A stretch of DNA of 21,388 nt, from the NCBI RefSeq assembly GCF_934371575.1, contig NZ_CAKRNY010000058.1:1-21388 (forward strand), given 5' to 3'. The notes beneath the pieces are model-generated. The model had not been told where the DNA came from, ran no database searches, and saw only the letters and a list, made by a program, of their open reading frames with translations. Origin of the DNA: an uncultured Blautia sp. Its GTDB lineage: Bacteria; Bacillota; Clostridia; Lachnospirales; Lachnospiraceae. Position numbers and translations under genes: made by a program. Below, one piece after another: positions 7,669 to 14,817 of this stretch; position 1 is the stretch's first letter, and each line of letters opens with the position of its first letter.

Positions 7669-8325
7669 ATGAGTATTAAACCTATTATAGACAACATACA
7701 GGTTATGTTAGAACTTGTTGCTATTGCAATATTTATAATACGTATTTACGTAAAAAAGAAAAAACAATTACCTGTAAAAAAATACAATCGAGCTATTATT
7801 ATATGTGGAATATGTTGGTTTGTACTGGAATCATCGATGCAGCTTATTTCATTTCCTACATTAGAATCAGCAGTTGCTTTTCAGGGACAGAATATGAGTG
7901 AAACAGAGATGATTTATGGAGAAAATTCCGCTCTTGTAGTTGGGATAAAGGATGGAGCAACTGTGTTTGATGTTTTTGGACAAGAACATGGAAGATGGAA
8001 AATGTCAAATTATGTTTTCTCTGGAGTGACGGAATGCTCTATGGATTGCGAAAATACAAGAGATTATATGATTGTCATGGAACGACATAAACTGAGCGGT
8101 GGTGTGTACATAATGGTTATAGATTATAGCTCGACTTATCAGGAAGAAAAGACAATCTTGGATTCCGAAGGAACACATTTTGACTCAATATGTGCAAGTT
8201 CTAGTGAAAATGGAAACAGAATGTATTTCGGATATATGGAAGACGTTCCAAAAAGTTATGAAGTAATGGTGAATAAAGAAGAATTGAAGTTTGACTGGGA
8301 ATGGGCATTTGAATTTTTGACTTAA
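7669..8325 (+). CDS. membrane-anchored protein, family B member 1 (candidate immunity protein)
   Basis: 218 residues, function unknown. Two N-terminal hydrophobic spans (about 11-25 and 38-54) flank a basic loop (RIYVKKKK). By the positive-inside rule the loop is cytosolic and the roughly 160-residue C-terminal domain is outside. Family signatures are GENSALVV, HGRWKM, YSSTYQEEKT, DSEGTHF, and a YFGYMEDVPKSYE to FDW ending. AAGGAG lies 4-5 bases before the ATG. It heads a tandem run of four homologues. Its frame stays open upstream to about 7567 but has no start codon there. The immunity role is inferred from the RHS context; no enzyme motif is seen. Confidence 0.78.
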   Translation: MSIKPIIDNIQVMLELVAIAIFIIRIYVKKKKQLPVKKYNRAIIICGICWFVLESSMQLISFPTLESAVAFQGQNMSETEMIYGENSALVVGIKDGATVFDVFGQEHGRWKMSNYVFSGVTECSMDCENTRDYMIVMERHKLSGGVYIMVIDYSSTYQEEKTILDSEGTHFDSICASSSENGNRMYFGYMEDVPKSYEVMVNKEELKFDWEWAFEFLT

Positions 8326-8376
8326 TATGAAAGAAAGCATGGAAATGCAAAGTGGAAATTCAAAACAGCTTTATAG

Positions 8377-8475
8377 TTAAGAGTTAAGGCGAATAAGAGA
8401 AAATCGGCAGCGGTTAATTTACCACTTGTAGCAGGTGGAGCAGTTGCTGCGGGAATTGCTATTTTTAATATTTGA
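8377..8475 (+). pseudogene. short hydrophobic coding remnant between family-B genes
   Basis: Following an in-frame TAG (8374-8376), a short frame without its own start or ribosome site encodes KSAAVNLPLVAGGAVAAGIA and ends at 8475. Its Gly/Ala-rich hydrophobic character resembles pretoxin linkers of RHS proteins, so it may be debris of a second RHS cassette. Too short to assign. The rest of the 8326-8536 gap holds only an A+T-rich hairpin (8487-8522). Confidence 0.3.
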
Positions 8476-8536
8476 TGTTATTAAAGGAATCTATAGATTA
8501 TATCTTTATAATTTGTAGATTCTGAAAGGGGAGAAC

Positions 8537-9193
8537 ATGTGCGTAATGTTGATTATAGATAATATACAGGCTATGCTGGAGCTTATTATTATTGCAACAA
8601 TTATAATACGCATTTATGCGAAAAAGAAAAAAGGGATATCTGTAAAAAAATATACTAAAATTATATTTATATTATGTGTTTGTTGGTGTACATTAGAAAT
8701 ATCGATGCAGGTTATTTCCTTTCCTACATTAAAAGCAGCAGCTGCTTTTCAAGGAGATGATCTAGAGAATGTCGCTGTTATTAAAGGGGAAAATTCTGCA
8801 TTTGTGGTAAAGTGTGGAAATGGAAAAACAATATCGAGTATTTATGGGCAAAAAAACGGAAGATGGAAAATGCCAAATTATATTTTTATGGGTCTGTCTG
8901 AGTATTCTGATATATGCGATGGGACAATGAAATATGCAATTACGTTGAGCAGATATGAAATGCGTGGTGGGTTATATGTATCCGTTTCAGATTATAGTTC
9001 TAAATATTTTGAAGAGAGAACTGTTTTTGACTCAGAGGGAACGCAGTTTGTTTCTGTCTGTGCACAAGGAAGAGAGTGTGGTGAACGAACATATTGTGGA
9101 TATGTAGAAGATGTCCCTGAAAATTATGAAATAATAATTGATGGAGAACGACTGAAATTTAATTGGGAACGTATGTGTAAGGCTTTGAGTTAA
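8537..9193 (+). CDS. membrane-anchored protein, family B member 2 (candidate immunity protein)
   Basis: 218 residues, the closest homologue of the 7669 product; they share IIDNIQ-MLEL, RIYAKKKK, SFPTLKAAAAFQG, GENSAFVV, GRWKMPNY, DYSSKYFEERT, DSEGTQF and GYVEDVPENYE. The predicted layout is the same: two N-terminal spans around a Lys-rich loop, then an extracytoplasmic domain. GGGGAG lies about 5 bases before the ATG. Several extra cysteines (ICDG, SVCAQ, REC, TYCGY) are dispersed in the outer domain. It ends 12-18 bases before the next homologue, so it is likely in the same transcript. Confidence 0.78.
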   Translation: MCVMLIIDNIQAMLELIIIATIIIRIYAKKKKGISVKKYTKIIFILCVCWCTLEISMQVISFPTLKAAAAFQGDDLENVAVIKGENSAFVVKCGNGKTISSIYGQKNGRWKMPNYIFMGLSEYSDICDGTMKYAITLSRYEMRGGLYVSVSDYSSKYFEERTVFDSEGTQFVSVCAQGRECGERTYCGYVEDVPENYEIIIDGERLKFNWERMCKALS

Positions 9194-9211
9194 GCGATAG
9201 GGAGAATGAAT

Positions 9212-9880
9212 ATGGTACACTTGATTATAGAAATTGTAGGTAATACAATGTTATTTGCAGGATTAATAAGTATAATCCTTATGCTATCTTCTATACGAAA
9301 AAAATCATATAGATATGTAAGAAAATATATTTTTATTTTAATGGGACTTGCACTTATACAGATATTAGCGGATGGAAGTCAGGAATTGCTTTCGTTTTCT
9401 ACATTGAAACAGGCATTGAATGCTTATGGAATAAAGATAGATCAATCGCAGATAGTTCATGGAGAAGATTCGGCTATTGTTCCGTATGAATCGGACCTAG
9501 ATGTGACAATGAAAATTTTCAGGGAAGATAATGGAAGATGGAAAATGCCAAGTCGAGATTCAGAAACATGGGTCAAAGAAATTGATGAAGAAACCTCGAA
9601 TTCTTATGATTTGATCATCAGAACTTTTCAGTATGTAAATGAAAATGGAAGATATATAGTACTTCAGGATTATCGGTCAGGGCATCACGATGAAAAGTCG
9701 ATTACAGACTCTGAAGGGACAGAATTTGCAACTTATTGCACGGATGAAACAAAAATGACAGCAAGTCGAATATATTATGGATATCTGGAGGAAATTCCAA
9801 CAAATTATGAACTAAAGCTGAAGGATGAGGAGATTCAGGTCAATTGGAATAAAATATTTGATCAGACTGAAATTCAATAA
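9212..9880 (+). CDS. membrane-anchored protein, family B member 3 (candidate immunity protein)
   Basis: 222 residues. The ATG at 9212 is preferred to the in-frame ATG at 9206, because the ribosome site AGGGAG (about 9199-9204) is too close to the latter. Two N-terminal spans with a basic loop (SSIRKKSYRYVRKY), then a domain with the family marks HGEDSAIV, NGRWKMPS, DSEGTEF, IYYGYLEEIPTNYELK and VNW. It is more diverged from members 1 and 2 than these are from each other, so it is not a recent copy. No function recognised; grouped with immunity candidates on context alone. Confidence 0.76.
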   Translation: MVHLIIEIVGNTMLFAGLISIILMLSSIRKKSYRYVRKYIFILMGLALIQILADGSQELLSFSTLKQALNAYGIKIDQSQIVHGEDSAIVPYESDLDVTMKIFREDNGRWKMPSRDSETWVKEIDEETSNSYDLIIRTFQYVNENGRYIVLQDYRSGHHDEKSITDSEGTEFATYCTDETKMTASRIYYGYLEEIPTNYELKLKDEEIQVNWNKIFDQTEIQ

Positions 9881-9948
9881 GAATAAGTAAATAAATCGAA
9901 GGAGGGATACAGTATCAGTGGTAGTAAAAATATAGGGGGATGTCATAA

Positions 9949-10611
9949 ATGGTATATTTTCAAAATAACCGAAAAATAAAGAGACTGATATTTGGAATTT
10001 TGGCAGTGATCAGTGTGGTGTTTATAAATTATATAATGGAGAATATGGAATATATCAGAGGATATTCTTCGCTGGAACGTGCAGCGAATCATTATGGGGT
10101 CACATATGATGAATTGAAAGTAATACAGGGAAGAACATCGGCAATTATTTTGTTTGGAAAAGATGGATCTGTTGAAACAAAATATTTTAAGAAAAACAAA
10201 GGAAAGTGGAAATTAAGTGACTATTCGGAAATAGAGCTGGTGCAAAGTGAAAAGAGTGATGAAATTACTGATATGTCTGAGATAGAGACAGAAGAGGATT
10301 TATATAATTTTACACATTGTATAAAAGGATGGCTTATTTATGACAAGACCAGCGATGAGATGTATGTAGAAATATATGATACAAAGTCAGATTGTAAGAA
10401 TGTAAAACACATTTAGGATTCGGCAGGAACAAATTTTGAGACATATTTTGCAGATATAGAACGCCAGGGAATTGACGCCAAGGCACGAGCATATTGCGGA
10501 TATTTATCAGAGACAGGGAAGGAGTATAAACTTGAGTTTGATGGCGAGATATTTGTAGAGAAAATTAGAGATCGTTTTATATTAGTGAGGGAAAGAGAAT
10601 GTGGCTTTTAG
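9949..10611 (+). pseudogene. family B member 4, interrupted by one in-frame TAG
   Basis: The frame opens at ATG 9949 (AGGGGGA 8 bases upstream), encodes one N-terminal span (RLIFGILAVISVVFINYI), a GKWKLSDY motif equal to the family GRWKM box, and stops at TAG 10414-10416 after 155 codons. The same frame then continues with DSAGTNFETYF, ARAYCGYLSETGKEYKLEF and on to a TAG at 10609, matching the DSEGTxF and YxGYxE blocks of the three intact homologues. Total length is about 220 codons, like them. The TAG stands where the others have Leu, Phe or Thr just before the DSEGT motif; TTG to TAG is the simplest change. The 3' end overlaps the next gene by 13 bases. The first span seen in members 1-3 is missing. 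Confidence 0.8.
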
Positions 10612-11648
10612 GACTTATTGCAGATATGGTTTCATATTTGTTACTTGTTATGGTAGGAGTAGGGATATTCATTTGGGGCGGAGGCTTTGGAGTTGCAATT
10701 CTAATTATAGTTAATAATTTGTATTTTTATTGGTTCCCACTAAAGAGAAAGCTAGGAAACGTTGTGTTGGGAAAAAAGGAATCATATCAATTGAAACAAA
10801 AGATATCTGTTCAAAATCTTAAATGGCAGTTATCATTATCAAAGAATCCAAGTATGCGTAAAGGCCAGTTATTTGCAATTGCTTTGAGTATTGTATCACT
10901 TGTGTACGGAATTTATACGCTAAAATTTGGGTGGGTAAGGCAATTTCAAGATTTAGAGATAGGGCGTATTAAGCTGGATCATCCTAATATCATGCATTTT
11001 TGGAACGTGGAAATTACTCTGTATTTTCTACATATGTTGGGACAGAGTATTAGTTTGAAGGAAGAATATTCCAAGAGAAAACAGGAGAAAATTCAGAGAA
11101 ATTTATATGCCTGGAGTCCAATGAAATATAAAGGCATCAATCATTGTATGGCAGATCAGTATCTGGGAAAATGGAGAACATATGACAGTTTTAACGAAAA
11201 GATAAGAACTGGCAGTTATGTACGAGGATACCGATTTTACGAGCGATATGAATGGGAAAGTAATGAGTTTATAGATACATATTTACGAGAGTATAAGGGG
11301 AATATTGCACTGGATGTTGTATTGCTTATCCGTGTGCCGGAAATGAAAAGAAAACATGTTGATATAGCAGATGAATATTTAAATTCTCTTATACGTTCAT
11401 ATTTTCAGGAAGAAGAATGGAAAGCGGCAATAACGCTTACGTTTGTTTTATGTGTTGATAAAGTTTCGAATGTTTATCGGGAAATGATTGATACACAGAT
11501 TCAGCAGGTGCATGAGCGTCACATTCTACCAGCAGGCATTGTATTTCCGGATGGAAATTTGTGTTTAACAACTTTTTGGAAAAACAAAGATTTTGATGCG
11601 AATATGTTGTCATATTGGTTATTGGGTATGTTATATGAAAATGACTAG
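10599..11648 (+). CDS. four-span membrane protein, distant family A member
   Basis: 349 residues, not recognised. Spans are seen at about 3-25, 27-46, 90-110 and 126-146, followed by a soluble C-terminal domain of about 200 residues, the same plan as the 6224 and 11839 products. Weak similarity is visible in the C-terminal domain: ITLTFVLCVDK...R...Q...RHILPAGIVF here against IKLMAILCIEK...R...Q...RYRLPVIILH there. Overall it looks like a remote paralogue rather than a copy. GAGGGA lies 6 bases before the ATG, and the start overlaps the end of the family-B relic. Nine bases after its stop the truncated XRE copy begins. Immunity function is a guess from location. Confidence 0.72.
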   Translation: MWLLGLIADMVSYLLLVMVGVGIFIWGGGFGVAILIIVNNLYFYWFPLKRKLGNVVLGKKESYQLKQKISVQNLKWQLSLSKNPSMRKGQLFAIALSIVSLVYGIYTLKFGWVRQFQDLEIGRIKLDHPNIMHFWNVEITLYFLHMLGQSISLKEEYSKRKQEKIQRNLYAWSPMKYKGINHCMADQYLGKWRTYDSFNEKIRTGSYVRGYRFYERYEWESNEFIDTYLREYKGNIALDVVLLIRVPEMKRKHVDIADEYLNSLIRSYFQEEEWKAAITLTFVLCVDKVSNVYREMIDTQIQQVHERHILPAGIVFPDGNLCLTTFWKNKDFDANMLSYWLLGMLYEND

Positions 11649-11657
11649 TTAAATGAT

Positions 11658-11822
11658 ATGCAATTTGCAGAACAGTTGAATGTATCAGTAATCACCGTGT
11701 TACGTATAGAAAATGGGATGACGAAGATAGATGCAGAACTTCTTATCAGGATGTCAGAAGTTCTGCACGCCCCGGTAGATCTTATCCTGGGACTCGAAAA
11801 CCAGGAAAATTTGATGTGGTGA
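11658..11822 (+). pseudogene. 5'-truncated copy of the small XRE regulator
   Basis: Bases 11662-11839 match 7414-7591 with 9 differences in 178 positions counted by eye (about 95 %). The copy starts at AEFAEQL, so helix 1 and most of helix 2 of the HTH are gone, and a Ser-to-Leu change (ITVLRIENG) hits the recognition helix. A 54-codon frame remains from ATG 11658, but it lacks the full fold and has no ribosome site. The homology runs past the stop right up to the ATG of the next gene and supplies that gene's ribosome site. Confidence 0.9.
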
Positions 11823-11838
11823 ACAGGGGGTATATTTA

Positions 11839-12912
11839 ATGTATTATGTGTATTATGTAGGAAGATATGTGTTGCTACTTATTTTGGTTTATTTGTATAT
11901 TACTGTACCAGCGATGGTATTTTATTATGATGCTATAGTGCTTCCTTTAATAAGTGCACTTTTTTCACTCTTTTGTCTGTTACCGTTCGGAAGACATAAG
12001 ATCCATATAGGCAGAGAGGTGAAATACACGTGGGCGGATGTGAGAAGTGAGATAAATCCTCTTTATGCGGCAGGTTTTTTTAGAAAAAGTGCATCAGATA
12101 AAAACATATTATCCAATCTCAAAGGAAAGTTTTTTTGTGAAGTTATATTATGTGGAATTTGGATAATATCATGCATATGCAGAGTATATACCCTGCATAT
12201 GGACAAGAATGTCTGGAAAACATGTGCGTATATATTGTGCGTGGGATTTACGATTGTTGATATAATCTGGTGCTATTATGCTTTGTACTATAAGTGGTAT
12301 TATAATGAGGCTTTTCGTTATACAGAGAGTCGGGAGCATATATGGCAGCCTTTCAGCAATATAGCAGAATATTCCAGAGAGTGGAGACTATGTACAGATT
12401 TCTGTTATTATCATATGCCGTTTGAAAAAATTGAAAGTGAAATGCAAAAGTCATGCATTCAGCGACAATACATTTGGGATGCCGAGTACAGCAAAAAAAA
12501 TGTGAAATCTGCGATTTACTGGAAAAAAACGGAGAAATCTGTTGAAATTTTACAGTTAGGACAGATGCCTGTATATTCTGAAGAAAATATGCAGATATTG
12601 AATGAATTTTTTTCGGATTTCTGGAAGAAAAATCCGGGAATAGACAAAAATAAAATTAAATTGATGGCGATTTTATGTATAGAAAAGGAAAATAGAGAGT
12701 TAAGAAATCGCCTGTTAAGCCTTAGGCATGTAGATCAGAAAGATGGCGCACAGGGACGTTATCGACTTCCAGTGATCATCCTGCATTCGGACGAACCACA
12801 ACTACAGATTTTGCCGTTATATTCAAAACACCGTGGAACAAAAGAATATAAAGAAATGAAAAAAGAAATATGTACGCTTCTGGATTTATCGAAAAACCGT
12901 CCAGATGAGTAA
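11839..12912 (+). CDS. four-span membrane protein, family A member 2 (candidate immunity protein)
   Basis: 357 residues, paralogue of the 6224 product. Spans at about 8-27, 32-50, 96-118 and 124-146. The C-terminal domain is nearly the same (HIWQPFSNIAEY, KSAIYWKKTEKSVEILQLGQ, GRYRLPVIILHSDEPQLQ), with roughly 24 differences over the last 143 residues, while the N-terminal half shares only scattered positions such as NPLYAAGFFRKS. The ribosome site AGGGGG (11825-11830) derives from the 3' flank of the XRE relic, where the parental copy reads AGGGAA. Homology with the 6224 gene continues about 20 bases past the stop. It is the last gene of the island; function unknown, immunity inferred. Confidence 0.8.
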   Translation: MYYVYYVGRYVLLLILVYLYITVPAMVFYYDAIVLPLISALFSLFCLLPFGRHKIHIGREVKYTWADVRSEINPLYAAGFFRKSASDKNILSNLKGKFFCEVILCGIWIISCICRVYTLHMDKNVWKTCAYILCVGFTIVDIIWCYYALYYKWYYNEAFRYTESREHIWQPFSNIAEYSREWRLCTDFCYYHMPFEKIESEMQKSCIQRQYIWDAEYSKKNVKSAIYWKKTEKSVEILQLGQMPVYSEENMQILNEFFSDFWKKNPGIDKNKIKLMAILCIEKENRELRNRLLSLRHVDQKDGAQGRYRLPVIILHSDEPQLQILPLYSKHRGTKEYKEMKKEICTLLDLSKNRPDE

Positions 12913-12930
12913 ATACTTCAACAGAGAAAA

Positions 12931-12957
12931 TTTTTCCTGGATTATCATGGGAAGTAA
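12931..12957 (+). pseudogene. possible remnant of an XRE-cupin gene 3' end
   Basis: These 27 bases read FFLDYHGK and stop, against FFLDYNGK and stop at the end of the XRE-cupin gene (4367-4393). Four bases differ and three of the changes are synonymous, the pattern expected of real coding homology. Similarity fades about 15 bases after the stop. It starts exactly where the match between the two family-A gene flanks ends, so it marks a recombination joint. Short, hence uncertain. Confidence 0.4.
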
Positions 12958-13110
12958 CGATAACAGAACGGAATGACATAGCAAAATAAATGGAATATTA
13001 TAGCAAACTAAAATGTGCAATATAATGCACAAATAATGTGGAGCTTATAATAATCAGAAAACTTCAAAAGTCTTTTAAATTCAACAAAAATCTTTTTGGT
13101 AAAAAAACTA

Positions 13111-13139
13111 TTGACAAATAATAACGTCGGTGATATTGT
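13111..13139 (+). promoter_or_regulatory. promoter ahead of the aminotransferase leader
   Basis: TTGACA (13111-13116), a 17-base spacer, then TATTGT (13134-13139, 4 of 6 to consensus). Predicted start is near 13146, about 20 bases before a terminator hairpin and 280 bases before the aminotransferase ATG. The preceding stretch 12958-13110 is A+T-rich with only a small palindrome (13014-13031) and a repeated ATAGCAAA; no gene is seen in it. Confidence 0.65.
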
Positions 13140-13167
13140 ATGGTTGTACAAAATAATACACAAAAAT

Positions 13168-13214
13168 AAAGCAAAGGCGCTTACCGATAACGGAAATCTG
13201 CCTTTGCTTTTTTT
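13168..13214 (+). terminator. intrinsic terminator or attenuator in the aminotransferase leader
   Basis: AAAGCAAAGGC (13168-13178) pairs perfectly with 13200-13210, the T-run extends to 13214, and the 21-base loop contains a small CCG-ATAA-CGG stem. It may end island transcription, but it also lies just after the promoter at 13111, so that promoter would yield a transcript of about 70 bases unless read-through occurs. Confidence 0.8.
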
Positions 13215-13258
13215 ACTTTACAGGAAATTACTTCGTAATGTTCCGATAAAGTAAAAAA
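13209..13258 (+). repeat. long palindrome overlapping the terminator T-tract
   Basis: Arms 13209-13220 and 13247-13258 are a perfect 12-bp inverted repeat. Inside, GGAAATTAC (13223-13231) pairs with GTAAT-g-TTCC (13235-13244) with one bulge. Its left arm is the T-tract of the preceding terminator. It may be a repetitive intergenic element or part of a regulatory leader. Confidence 0.7.
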
Positions 13259-13331
13259 CGCTCCGCGAGGATGCGACCAGATGCATGTGGAATATGTCTG
13301 CTAAAGCAGACTGCATCTGGCGCGCAAAGCG
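13259..13331 (+). repeat. nested palindromic element
   Basis: CCAGATGCA (13277-13285) pairs with 13312-13320; inside it GTCTGCT (13296-13302) pairs with AGCAGAC (13305-13311). Outside it GCG (13273-13275) pairs with CGC (13321-13323) and CGCT (13259-13262) with AGCG (13328-13331). Such stacked stems suggest an interspersed palindromic repeat or a structured RNA. I cannot match it to a named riboswitch. Confidence 0.65.
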
Positions 13332-13369
13332 TAACAAGTTCCTCAAGTAATGGGGATTCAGGGAGTTTG

Positions 13370-13387
13370 AAGCGGACTTGTCCGCTT
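13370..13387 (+). promoter_or_regulatory. leader hairpin upstream of the aminotransferase
   Basis: AAGCGGA and TCCGCTT enclose a CTTG loop (7 bp), 39 bases before the ATG; only TGTTATTTATC follows, so it is a weak terminator at best. Could influence leader read-through. Confidence 0.5.
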
Positions 13388-13425
13388 TGTTATTTATCAT
13401 CTTAAAGATATGGGAGGATACGGCA

Positions 13426-14643
13426 ATGAAATTAAAAGACACAGGATTAACTTTTCAGGACATTAAGGACAAAGTAAACAAGTACATGATCGAGACTTAT
13501 GAGCGTTTTGATTTCCTTGCTGAGACAGCGGAAGGTATGTATATCTATGATGAGAACGGAACACCGTATCTTGACTTTTATGCAGGAATCGCAGTAAACA
13601 GTGCAGGAAACTGTAACCCGAAGGTTGTAGCCGCAGTTAAAGATCAGGTAGAAGATATCATGCATACTTTCAACTATCCATACACCATTCCGCAGGCACT
13701 GCTTGCTGAAAAGGTCTGCGAGACAATCGGAATGGACAAGATCTTTTATCAGAACTCCGGTACAGAAGCAAACGAAGCAATGATTAAGATGGCTCGTAAA
13801 TATGGTATTGAGAAATATGGACCGAACCGTTATCATATCGTAACTGCAAAGATGGGCTTCCATGGAAGAACCTTCGGTGCCATGTCAGCAACCGGACAGC
13901 CGGCAAACGGATGCCAGGTAGGATTCGGACCAATGACTTACGGATTTTCCTATGCACCATACAATGATCTGCAGGCATTCAAAGATGCATGTACCGAAAA
14001 CACCATCGCAATCATGGTCGAACCGGTACAGGGCGAAGGTGGTGTACATCCGGCAACAATGGAATTCATGCAGGGACTTCGTAAATTCTGTGATGAGAAC
14101 GATATGCTTCTCCTGATCGATGAGGTACAGACAGGATGGTGCAGAACCGGTGCAGTAATGTCCTATATGAACTATGGAATCAAACCAGATATCGTTTCTA
14201 TGGCAAAAGCACTTGGTGGTGGAATGCCGATCGGTGCGATCTGTGCGACAGCAGAAGTAGCAAAGGCATTTACAGCAGGTTCCCACGGAACTACATTTGG
14301 CGGACACCCGGTAAGTTGTGCAGCAGCACTGGCAGAAGTAAATGAACTCCTTGACAGAGATCTTGCAGGAAATGCAAAGAAAGTCGGTGACTACTTTGCA
14401 TCCAAGCTTGAAAAACTTCCTCATGTAAAAGAAGTAAGACACCAGGGACTTCTGGTTGGTGTGGAATTTGATGATACGATCGGTGGAGTAGATGTTAAAC
14501 ATGGATGTCTGGATCGCAAGCTTCTGATCACAGCGATCGGAGCGCACATCATCCGTATGATCCCACCGCTTATCGTAACAGAAGAAGAGTGCGACAAGGC
14601 TGTGGCAATCATTGAAGAGACAATTAAGTCTCTGGAAAAATAA
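13426..14643 (+). CDS. class III PLP-dependent aminotransferase (ArgD/GABA-transaminase type)
   Basis: A 405-residue cytosolic transaminase that moves an omega-amino group to a keto acid. The start at 13426 is set by GGGAGG (13412-13417) 8 bases upstream; the frame is open back to 13378 without a ribosome site. Motifs: NSGTEANEAMIKMAR (cofactor phosphate), GFHGRTFGAMSATG, LIDEVQTG with the cofactor-binding Asp, and SMAKALGGGMPIGA with Schiff-base Lys261, then TTFGGHPVSCAAA. Length and sequence suit acetylornithine aminotransferase, but no arginine genes are nearby; the amino-acid permease and iron alcohol dehydrogenase downstream favour a catabolic role on GABA, beta-alanine, taurine or a similar substrate. 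A terminator follows, so co-transcription with those genes is uncertain. Class is sure, substrate is not. Confidence 0.9.
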   Translation: MKLKDTGLTFQDIKDKVNKYMIETYERFDFLAETAEGMYIYDENGTPYLDFYAGIAVNSAGNCNPKVVAAVKDQVEDIMHTFNYPYTIPQALLAEKVCETIGMDKIFYQNSGTEANEAMIKMARKYGIEKYGPNRYHIVTAKMGFHGRTFGAMSATGQPANGCQVGFGPMTYGFSYAPYNDLQAFKDACTENTIAIMVEPVQGEGGVHPATMEFMQGLRKFCDENDMLLLIDEVQTGWCRTGAVMSYMNYGIKPDIVSMAKALGGGMPIGAICATAEVAKAFTAGSHGTTFGGHPVSCAAALAEVNELLDRDLAGNAKKVGDYFASKLEKLPHVKEVRHQGLLVGVEFDDTIGGVDVKHGCLDRKLLITAIGAHIIRMIPPLIVTEEECDKAVAIIEETIKSLEK

Positions 14644-14715
14644 AGCTTACAGTGAGCGAAGTAAACAGCAACAAACAAAGCAGAATTTTACTGTAAATAC
14701 TGAAAAAGTGACAAG

Positions 14716-14755
14716 GGCGTCGCGGATCATGAGATGTGGTTCGCACGCCTTTTTC
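14716..14755 (+). terminator. intrinsic terminator after the aminotransferase
   Basis: The arms 14716-14729 and 14737-14749 form about 13 bp with one bulged C (14721) and G-U pairs, a 7-base loop, then TTTTT (14750-14754). It makes the next three genes a partly separate unit, although no clear promoter is visible in 14756-14817. Confidence 0.82.
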
Positions 14756-14817
14756 TATTATGAAAATTATTTCATTTTGATGAGAAATAAGAGAGAATCG
14801 TGTGAAGGGAAATCGAT

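Noticed and set aside
5281..12912. Prophage or transposon as the source of the island
   Set aside because: No integrase, transposase, phage structural gene, att repeat or terminal inverted repeats were found; the RHS and paralogue content explains it better.
13209..13331. CRISPR-like array
   Set aside because: The palindromes are not regularly spaced direct repeats and no spacers or cas genes are present.
13885..14547. A 220-codon antisense frame within the aminotransferase gene
   Set aside because: Shadow of the well-supported + strand gene; Cys/His-rich composition typical of an antisense reading, with no motifs.
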